The notes beneath the pieces were generated by a model. That model did not search any database and was not told the DNA's origin. It saw nothing but the letters and a program-made list of their open reading frames with translations. A program made the position numbers and the translations under genes. From positions 1 through 34,779 of the forward strand of contig JAHIYJ010000055.1 of the NCBI GenBank assembly GCA_018814825.1: a stretch of DNA of 34,779 nt, read 5' to 3'. This DNA comes from Candidatus Omnitrophota bacterium (GTDB lineage: Bacteria > Omnitrophota > Gorgyraeia > Gorgyraeales > Gorgyraeaceae). Below are positions 27,715 to 34,779 of this stretch, piece after piece. Position 1 is the first letter of the stretch. Every line of letters begins with the position of its first letter.

Positions 27715-27789
27715 GTCTTAAATCTTATCACACCCCGCTTGCCGTGTCAACTCACTTCAGGAGGGATTACGGGAGTGGTTAATTATCCT

Positions 27790-29418
27790 TCATATGTAAA
27801 AATGACCGAATTTGAGGCCGGCGAAGAAATCTGCCAGGGCGAAAATAACATTGCAGCACAAATTATTCGCCGACACCAGCACCCCTGCCGCAAAGTCCAT
27901 CCATCCAAACAAAAGAAAGACCAGGCCGGATATCAGCGATACGAACAAAGCGGGTATTATCAAAAGGTTGGCTATAACGGCGACTGGCGTAACTATCTTG
28001 AAATAGTACACTATTAATGGCGAAGTCCCGATCCAGGCGGCCAGAGAGACAGCGAACGGCGCAAGGAAGAATCTGTTTATAATAAAATTTTTCTCCGTCT
28101 TTATCAGGTTCAAAAATAAAGGGGCTAAAAATATTATTGATAACACGGCGACAAACGAAAGCTGAAAACCCACATTGAATACGTCATGAGGATTCCTTAT
28201 CAATATAAAAAGTGCCGCCATGGCGACAGAATTACTTATGTCTATCTTCTTGCCCAGTAAACGTCCTATAAAAAAGAGCACTACCATGACTGTCGCCCTG
28301 ACTACCGAAGGGCGGGATAGGGCGAGCATGGCGAAAAACACAATGAATAATATGGTCAGGATATAAGCGGCCTCTCTTTTCATCCTGAAAAACCTGAATA
28401 GATACAGGAGGGCCGCGGCGACAAGCCCCACATGCAAACCGCTTATAGCCATAATATGATAAACCCCGCAGTTTTTGAAGGCGGTTTGTAGATGCTTTGG
28501 TAATTCAGAGCGATCTCCGAGAAGAATAGCACTCAAAAACGCTCCACTCTCAAGAGGCATTTTTTCAAGGATTTGGTTCTTGAGTTTCTCTCGGATTAAA
28601 TATGTATATTTTAGAATAGGATTTGATCTGTAGTTATGCGATAAAAGTGTTATGTTGTTTTCTTTTGTGTTTATAACTGCAAATATATTCTGTCGCTCAA
28701 GGTATTCACGGTAGTTGAAATCGCCTTTGCGCAACCTAAACCCCGTACCAAATTTTACAACTTCAAAGATTTGGTACGGGGTAAAGGTTGCGGCTACCTT
28801 ATCATCATTGGTTGCGGAAACATCACCATTATCGGTAGCCGCAGGCTTTAGCCTGCGAGAAATGGGCCTCTTTACCGTCCCCCTCACAACCAACCTATCC
28901 CCATACCCATAATCTTTTTCTGTCTGGATCCTGATCTGAGCTAAACCCTTTACATCCCGCCAATCGTCTTCTTCCTTTATCGCCTCTATCTCAAATAGAT
29001 ACATAGAATTAATCTTCCCATAATAGGGTTTCCGAGTCAAAACAGGACTCTTTATAACTCCGACTATACCTGTCTTAAGTTTTTCTTCTCCCAGAAAATG
29101 GCTAATATGATGTTTGGGGAATATATTGGAATTAATATATAGAAGTGCTGCAAATGAACTAACCGATAAAACCAGGAAAATATTGGCTATCTTTTCCCGC
29201 ATTGTAGGGGTTCGATTCATCAAACCCGAAACCTCTGGTTCGGACGCGATACCCTTGCGGGCATAAGTAAATCGCGCCCCTACAATAAAGGAAGAAAGGA
29301 TAAAAACTAACGTGATTATGGATATATGAAGGAATTTAATTGAATCAGGAAGAAATCGAACTAAGATTATCCCTAATATAAAGAAAATGGCGATTACTGC
29401 AAGCGGTCTTTTATCCAT
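27790..29418 (-). CDS. comEC: ComEC/Rec2-family competence protein (no C-terminal metallo-beta-lactamase domain)
   Basis: GDRSELPKHLQTAFKNCGVYHIMAISGLHVGLVAAALL plus multi-TM domain; 542 aa. Confidence 0.88.
   Translation of the reverse strand: MDKRPLAVIAIFFILGIILVRFLPDSIKFLHISIITLVFILSSFIVGARFTYARKGIASEPEVSGLMNRTPTMREKIANIFLVLSVSSFAALLYINSNIFPKHHISHFLGEEKLKTGIVGVIKSPVLTRKPYYGKINSMYLFEIEAIKEEDDWRDVKGLAQIRIQTEKDYGYGDRLVVRGTVKRPISRRLKPAATDNGDVSATNDDKVAATFTPYQIFEVVKFGTGFRLRKGDFNYREYLERQNIFAVINTKENNITLLSHNYRSNPILKYTYLIREKLKNQILEKMPLESGAFLSAILLGDRSELPKHLQTAFKNCGVYHIMAISGLHVGLVAAALLYLFRFFRMKREAAYILTILFIVFFAMLALSRPSVVRATVMVVLFFIGRLLGKKIDISNSVAMAALFILIRNPHDVFNVGFQLSFVAVLSIIFLAPLFLNLIKTEKNFIINRFFLAPFAVSLAAWIGTSPLIVYYFKIVTPVAVIANLLIIPALFVSLISGLVFLLFGWMDFAAGVLVSANNLCCNVIFALADFFAGLKFGHFYI
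28454..28840. repeat. mosaic direct repeat, copy A (inside comEC)
   Basis: 28454-28566 identical to 34393-34505; 28730-28840 identical to 34669-34779; middle ~77% identical. Confidence 0.95.
28730..28792. repeat. palindromic element inside comEC
   Basis: CGCAACCT-AA-ACCCCGTACCAAAT ... ATTTGGTACGGGGT-AA-AGGTTGCG (8 bp + 2x2 loop + 14 bp). Confidence 0.95.
29200..29285. repeat. composite palindromic element inside comEC N-terminal part
   Basis: ATTGTAGGGG ... CCCCTACAAT outer arms, nested CGAAACC/GGTTCG and GCGAT/ATCGC. Confidence 0.8.
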
Positions 29419-29487
29419 ATTCTTTAGATATTTTTACATCTAAAGGATGTTTTGTCTATAAAAAATATTTTTGCTCTTGAGGAAATT

Positions 29488-29536
29488 ACAAAAAACAAGG
29501 CCTTTTGTACAGTTATAACTACACAACAAAAGACCT
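29488..29536 (-). terminator. rho-independent terminator for the giant gene
   Basis: Minus strand AGGTCTTTTGT...ACAAAAGGCCT followed by TGTTTTTT; 11-bp stem with one G-U. Confidence 0.7.
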
Positions 29537-29589
29537 CTCATGGAATTATAACATCGAATATGATATTGGTGTATTCTAGGTACTTAATA

Positions 29590-32500
29590 TTATACGCCCC
29601 TCGATAAATCATCTTCTACTTCTTTTTGTCTGTCTATTAGTTCACTCAAACTATCTAAATCTATTCCATTTGCCTCATAATAGGTAGTAAGTTCAAAAAA
29701 TAATTTATTGAGCTGGGTCTCGGACAAATCCTTAATTATCTGGGTTGGTTTCAAACCAAGCCCATCCACTCTCTCTCCTTCTCCATGTATAACCCTACCA
29801 AATTCATCCACTCCTTTTCCTTCTCCATATACCACCTTTATATGAACCCTTTCGTCATATTCAAGATATTCAACATCTCTATATTCCGCTGGATTCCTGG
29901 CAATTATTACTACTGTTTCATCTGCATCTAATTTCGTCACAAGCCAGGTGGCAAATCTACTTCTGCCTTTATTTACTACACTTTGCGCAGCCCAAACAAT
30001 AATTTTACTTCGCGCTTCTTCTACATCACGATCTTCACTAGAAGCAGCTTCGATAACTCGTTTCTCAGGAACCTTAGCTAACTCAATACCAACTTCTTTT
30101 TGTAAACCCTCTCTTATCTCTGCCCTCTCTTCTGTCCTCACTCTTCCCATATCTAATTTTGTCCTTAAATCTCTAATCCCTTGTGAAGGCTCTTCTGGAA
30201 CTAAGGCTTGTAATCTCTCACTTGTAGCACCTGCAAGCACTTCATACTCATCCTTTCCATCTTCGTTCTTCCCTATACGTCTCACTAACCCAATATCTTC
30301 AGCATCTCTCAATTCTCTCCGAACTGTAGTTTCAGAATATTGACGAGTTTCATCTGGAGTACCATCTTCATGTTCGTAAAATCTGTTTTCATGAACCTTG
30401 CTTACAGTTACTGTAGCACCTTCTTCGAACTTACCCATTCTCGCAAGGGTCTTCATAAGACCGACTGTGGAACCCCTGCTTTTCAATTGTGTTTCAGGAC
30501 TCTGTCTTGGCCCAGATAATCCAAGTGTAAGGAATTGTCTTCGATCTATCTTTGGAGGGTCATGCAGTGAATTTGATAATACACCCATTGCAACTACTGC
30601 AGCACCTAGCCCTTCTATTGCTGGGATAGCACTATCTTGTTGCATTAAACCTAACTCAATAAGATAATTTCTTGCTCTTTGTGCTATCTCAGGATTAACA
30701 TCATTCACAAGTTCCCTCAAAGAACGAATAGCAGCATTACTTAAATAGGGGTCTTCTTCTCTTGCAATTTGATATACATAATCGACTCTCTCCGGAGTTG
30801 TTACTCCAACTATAACGCTGGGAATAGGCTCTTCGTCAAAGACACCAGATTCCAATGCTATAATATGGAAAAGTGGGAAATCAGCATTTCTTAAGTCATC
30901 GGTCAATAATGCATTTGTAATATTCTGGATAGTAGGTGAAAAAGGGAAATTTGTTATTATCATCCAAAGGAAAAAATCTGGGCCAAACTGCTCTACGGCA
31001 TAATTATCATAATTTTCATAAATCCAACTACCTCTTAGTAAGTCTTCAAAACTAGGGGCTAAAGGCATACTAGCCCTTTCGCCTTGCTCCTGGAGTTCAA
31101 TCTGTCTATCGATCTCCTGTCGTAAAGCAGCAACACCTGCTTCTATAGCTAGATAAGGATTAGTTAAAAGCATCTGATTTATTTCTCTATTAGATAAATT
31201 TGACGCATCTATACCTAGTCGTTTCCAAAGCCCATGTGTTTTTACGTTTCTTTCTTCAGGAAATTCTTTGACAGGGCCTGCACGTACCTGCATAAGCCCT
31301 GAGGTCGGAGAAGTATTTGCAGCCGAACCCAACCTGTCAGCTATACTATCTTGTAACTTCATATCTGTTGGTAAAATACCTGCCAACATATCATAAAAAG
31401 GATATCCAGTTTGTCCGGATCTCGCTTCATCTATACCAACATCATCAGGCAACATATCATGGTGCCAGAAAAACATCCCTAATCCCTCCTTAAGATCATA
31501 GGTAGGAAAACGATCTTTTATCATCTTGTTATATAAAATAAAAGTTGCAACAATGTCTGGAGGTATATTATGTGCTTCTGCAATTTCCTGTATATCTGCT
31601 TTTAACGGCAAAAGTATTTCCCTTGCTTTTCTTACTGCCTCAACGTTTTCAATAGCCACCGGTCTCCTTGGTCCATGCTGCAATTGTCGATAGTATTCAA
31701 CTCTCTCGCCAAACATCTCTTCAGAATAAACAGGGGGCTTTCTATATGCAAGATCATCTATATCTCTGCGATGAGGCAACCCTCTCGATTCTATATCTCT
31801 TTTTTCTCCTTCTATTCTTTCTCGAATTTGTCCTAGCAAAATTAAAGCATCTGCATCCTCAGGGTAATCGCGTTCAATAGCCTGAAAAATGGACTCAAGT
31901 CTTTCTATGTTCAAAACTCGTAAGCGATATGTATCAGCTAAAGATAGGAATTGACTCGGAAACTCCTCCCCAAGCTCTAGAGCTCTTGTAAAATCAAAGG
32001 GTGTATCTATGAATTCTTCTATATACTTAATAAACTCTATAACATTAAAATCATCTTCTCTTGTCTTACCATAATACTCATAAAAGTAGTATCTATCATT
32101 TACATAAATCTCTAACAACAAGATTCTCAAATCTGCAGCTGCCCATTGTGATTGCCAATCAGGAAATCTATCTGGTCTTAATTCCGAAATTAGCATATTT
32201 ACATATTCTAATTCTTCGGCAGTTGACATGCTCATTAAATTAGGTGTTCTATCGTATTCATCATAGTCTCCGAAATAGCTATCGTATTTTGGTCTATATT
32301 GATCTACAATCTCTATTAACCTTTCGATTTTTTCTTCATTAATCTCTTTCTCAAGTTCCAATCCTCTTAGTTCATCTATAAATACTGCTTGATGTAGCGC
32401 CCTAATAACTTTTATCTTACCTATACCATCTACTATTATTGGTGGTGGGGTAATATTAAAATTTGCAGGCCCTAGTTGTGGTGTAGAAACCGGTAAAGAT

Positions 32501-33849
32501 TCTGTTCCCACAGGTCTTACTCTTGCGATTTCATCAATATTAAGATAACCATATTTCCAACTTTTAAAACTTCTATCTCGTGAAAATATATATAAAAGAT
32601 TAACTCCCGATAGATTCGCAATAAAAGTTGCTAATCCAGCACCTAAACTAGCACGTAAAAAAGTCCGTCTACTCCATTTTTTCGATTTCGAACCTTCTTT
32701 ATGTCCCGCTGACAGTTTAGATGATCTTACTAATCGAAATTCATATAAAATAAATCCTCCCATTATGATAACAGCAGGTAATAAAAGCGGTAGAAAAGGT
32801 TTTATAGCTATAGCAATATGTTCTTTATCATTAAATACTACAAATACTATCAAAGTTGCAACAAAAGATAATGTTGAAAAAATTGTAAACTTTTTCCTTT
32901 TGATTTTAGAAATAGTAGTTTCTCTAACCTCTGTCTCCTTATAGCCTAAATCAGCCGAGGGAGAAATATCTCCCTTTTGTGCTCCAGCATCCCCTCTTGC
33001 ATCACCTATATCACCAATAATTAAAGTCCTTTCTATCCGCTCTCCTGCAGTAGGTTCTTCAGCAGAAGAAGGCGATCCCTTACCCTCCTCCTTACTAACT
33101 TTTGTCACCCTATGAATCCTCTTACCTTCTCCCTTTCTATCTTTAATCACCCCTTCCTCTTGTATTTTAGCTACAATTTTACTCTTTTCTTTTAAGTCAA
33201 AGAAATACTTAAAGAAATTTGCATATTCATCACCTTCTGGTCTTAGTATAGGCATCATTATTGCAAGAAACGCTCTTTCTTCTTGTGTAAGATCTGATTG
33301 ATCGACTAAATCCTCTGTGATATATAAAAGTTCAAAGGCTTGGGAGATTATATCATTAAAGAGTCTATTTTGATTTTGATGTGCTGGTTCATGATGAGGT
33401 AATGCATAATACAAAGTCATAATATCTGGATTGTGTAGAACTTGTTCCATTATTCTTTCATATCTGCCTCGATGAAGAACTTGCATCCTTTGCATCAGGA
33501 GTTCATAATCTTCATGTGTAATATATCGAATCAATCTGAGATCATCATCATAAACTTCCTGATCTACTACGTATATGCCATTTCGACGAATTAAGGCTTG
33601 TGTACCTTCTTCATTCAAACGGTCTCGATTTTCTCCTATATGTCCTGCAACACTTATATTCCTACTTTCTCTATGCATATCAGCTATCATTTTTCTTCTA
33701 GTTTCAGGAAAATATTTAGATACGATAGGCGGTCTTAGGTGGGAATTATTAGAAAAATCTAGCCCATAAGCTATGGTAGTGATACAGAAAGTAATAGCTG
33801 TAACAAATGATACCACCTTCAAATTATAACCTTTTTTAAACATCATCAT
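29590..33849 (-). CDS. giant multi-domain envelope protein (1419 aa) with N-terminal signal, TM hairpin, internal Tat-like motif, SLT-like segment, winged-helix-like segment
   Basis: Single long ORF; hydrophobic N-terminus then SNNSHLRPP; SRRTFLRASLGAGLATF; TSGLMQVRAGP...NPYLAIEAGVAALRQ; SETTVRRELRDAEDIGLVRRIGK. Confidence 0.85.
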   Translation of the reverse strand: MMMFKKGYNLKVVSFVTAITFCITTIAYGLDFSNNSHLRPPIVSKYFPETRRKMIADMHRESRNISVAGHIGENRDRLNEEGTQALIRRNGIYVVDQEVYDDDLRLIRYITHEDYELLMQRMQVLHRGRYERIMEQVLHNPDIMTLYYALPHHEPAHQNQNRLFNDIISQAFELLYITEDLVDQSDLTQEERAFLAIMMPILRPEGDEYANFFKYFFDLKEKSKIVAKIQEEGVIKDRKGEGKRIHRVTKVSKEEGKGSPSSAEEPTAGERIERTLIIGDIGDARGDAGAQKGDISPSADLGYKETEVRETTISKIKRKKFTIFSTLSFVATLIVFVVFNDKEHIAIAIKPFLPLLLPAVIIMGGFILYEFRLVRSSKLSAGHKEGSKSKKWSRRTFLRASLGAGLATFIANLSGVNLLYIFSRDRSFKSWKYGYLNIDEIARVRPVGTESLPVSTPQLGPANFNITPPPIIVDGIGKIKVIRALHQAVFIDELRGLELEKEINEEKIERLIEIVDQYRPKYDSYFGDYDEYDRTPNLMSMSTAEELEYVNMLISELRPDRFPDWQSQWAAADLRILLLEIYVNDRYYFYEYYGKTREDDFNVIEFIKYIEEFIDTPFDFTRALELGEEFPSQFLSLADTYRLRVLNIERLESIFQAIERDYPEDADALILLGQIRERIEGEKRDIESRGLPHRRDIDDLAYRKPPVYSEEMFGERVEYYRQLQHGPRRPVAIENVEAVRKAREILLPLKADIQEIAEAHNIPPDIVATFILYNKMIKDRFPTYDLKEGLGMFFWHHDMLPDDVGIDEARSGQTGYPFYDMLAGILPTDMKLQDSIADRLGSAANTSPTSGLMQVRAGPVKEFPEERNVKTHGLWKRLGIDASNLSNREINQMLLTNPYLAIEAGVAALRQEIDRQIELQEQGERASMPLAPSFEDLLRGSWIYENYDNYAVEQFGPDFFLWMIITNFPFSPTIQNITNALLTDDLRNADFPLFHIIALESGVFDEEPIPSVIVGVTTPERVDYVYQIAREEDPYLSNAAIRSLRELVNDVNPEIAQRARNYLIELGLMQQDSAIPAIEGLGAAVVAMGVLSNSLHDPPKIDRRQFLTLGLSGPRQSPETQLKSRGSTVGLMKTLARMGKFEEGATVTVSKVHENRFYEHEDGTPDETRQYSETTVRRELRDAEDIGLVRRIGKNEDGKDEYEVLAGATSERLQALVPEEPSQGIRDLRTKLDMGRVRTEERAEIREGLQKEVGIELAKVPEKRVIEAASSEDRDVEEARSKIIVWAAQSVVNKGRSRFATWLVTKLDADETVVIIARNPAEYRDVEYLEYDERVHIKVVYGEGKGVDEFGRVIHGEGERVDGLGLKPTQIIKDLSETQLNKLFFELTTYYEANGIDLDSLSELIDRQKEVEDDLSRGV

Positions 33850-33914
33850 AATCTTGGCAAAAAAATAGCCTCTCCTTCTCCCTGAAAAGCTATGTTAGCC
33901 CAACTATAATATTA

Positions 33915-33923
33915 AGTATACCA
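33915..33923 (-). promoter_or_regulatory. extended -10 element upstream of the giant gene
   Basis: Minus strand TGGTATACT (TGnTATAAT-like), ~65 nt upstream of the start codon. Confidence 0.4.
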
Positions 33924-34000
33924 CATATATGGCTCAATAAGAAAGATTTTCGCAGGAATTTTTCGCAGATTTTCCGGATTTTTATAGAACCTGCAAGGAG

Positions 34001-34471
34001 TCAAAACCTCTTAACCGCCCCTCTCGCCAACTCTGATATCTTCCTGCCTGTTTTTTCCGCTATTTCTCTCAGCCTTCTATCCTGCTCTATGGTTATGGTT
34101 CTCGGTAAAACCTTCATACCAAGGGGCGAGATTTTTCTGTATGGTTCAAATGACAAGCCTCTAGTTTCAATGCTCTTTAAGTAAGCATCGAGCACCTGTC
34201 TTAATGCCCCAGATTCAGATTTTCTATGCTTTTTGGCTAAATTCCTGAGCTTTTGGGCTTGTTTTGGGGTTAGGCTGACGTATAGGGTTGTATAATTCCT
34301 GCACGGCTTATTTGCCTTAACTAATTGATTTGTATAGGGTAAGGTCACTTTTAAGTGAATAATTAAGTTTTTTCGTGTTTTGTACTGGCAAGATATGATA
34401 AACCCCGCAGTTTTTGAAGGCGGTTTGTAGATGCTTTGGTAATTCAGAGCGATCTCCGAGAAGAATAGCAC
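34001..34471 (-). CDS. tandem (double) ribbon-helix-helix protein; true start uncertain, N-terminal part of the ORF overlaps the comEC repeat
   Basis: TTLYVSLTPKQAQKLRNLAKKHRKSESGALRQVLDAYL and PRTITIEQDRRLREIAEKTGRKISELARGAVKRF, two CopG-type units. Confidence 0.6.
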   Translation of the reverse strand: MLFFSEIALNYQSIYKPPSKTAGFIISCQYKTRKNLIIHLKVTLPYTNQLVKANKPCRNYTTLYVSLTPKQAQKLRNLAKKHRKSESGALRQVLDAYLKSIETRGLSFEPYRKISPLGMKVLPRTITIEQDRRLREIAEKTGRKISELARGAVKRF

Positions 34472-34779
34472 TCAAAAACGCTCCACTCTCAAGAGGCATT
34501 TTTTCTAAAATCTGATTTTTCAATTTCGCTCGGACTGAGTAAATATATCTCAGGAGAGGATTTGATTTGTAATTGTGGGATAAAAGCGTTACATTGTTCT
34601 CTCTTGTATTTATAAGAGCAAATATATTCTGCCGTTCGAGGTATTCCCTGTAGTTAAAATCGCTTTTACGCAACCTAAACCCCGTACCAAATTTTACAAC
34701 TTCAAAGATTTGGTACGGGGTAAAGGTTGCGGCTACCTTATCATCATTGGTTGCGGAAACATCACCATTATCGGTAGCC
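34317..34779 (-). pseudogene. comEC: 3'-truncated second copy of comEC (runs off window end)
   Basis: FNYREYLERQNIFALINTRENNVTLLSHNYKSNPLLRYIYSVRAKLKNQILEKMPLESGAFLSAILLGDRSELPKHLQTAFKNCGVYHI matches comEC, then diverges to a stop. Confidence 0.85.
34393..34779. repeat. mosaic direct repeat, copy B
   Basis: See copy A; fixed offset of 5939 bp. Confidence 0.95.

Noticed and set aside
33850-33900. Riboswitch or attenuator upstream of the giant gene (ATAGC...GCTAT followed by T7)
   Set aside because: Only a 5-bp stem; the purine-rich loop is more simply the ribosome-binding region
34001-34471. Toxin-antitoxin system based on the RHH protein
   Set aside because: No adjacent small toxin-like ORF; the neighbours are comEC' and the giant gene
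28454-34779. Insertion sequence or composite transposon bounded by the direct repeats
   Set aside because: No transposase or integrase in between; the repeat is a piece of the comEC coding sequence rather than an IS

Overview
The window is one 34.8-kb stretch, probably a whole contig: it starts inside tmk and ends inside a repeat. It looks like a diderm bacterium, with a repeat-rich character reminiscent of Omnitrophota/OP3 (a taxonomic impression only, not tested). Nearly all genes lie on the minus strand. In ascending coordinates they are tmk(partial)-cysS-ispF-ispD-PIN/TRAM-mlaD-mlaF-mlaE-AsmA-like-clpC-mcsB-mcsA-ilvE-lolD-lolC/E-lysS-[structured element]-lnt-secA-prfB-ogt-uvrC-murJ-(rpsT on +)-holA-lptE-bamD-like-comEC-giant 1419-aa protein-double-RHH protein-truncated comEC copy. 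The coding content is mostly housekeeping. The unusual signals are: (1) a ~330-bp intergenic element between lnt and lysS that folds by eye into a long closing stem plus three arms, flanked by 33-bp direct repeats; (2) a dispersed palindrome family (CCCCRYWCC...GGWRYGGGG) found inside that element and also in frame inside comEC, murJ and lptE, resembling in concept the Rickettsia palindromic elements; (3) many locus-specific 7-bp-period tandem repeats, often as inverted arrays between genes and also read through in frame inside essential genes; (4) a mosaic partial comEC duplication with 100%-identical flanks around a ~77%-identical core; (5) a giant multi-domain envelope protein with an internal Tat-like motif. 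All calls are from reading the sequence; no database search or folding program was run.
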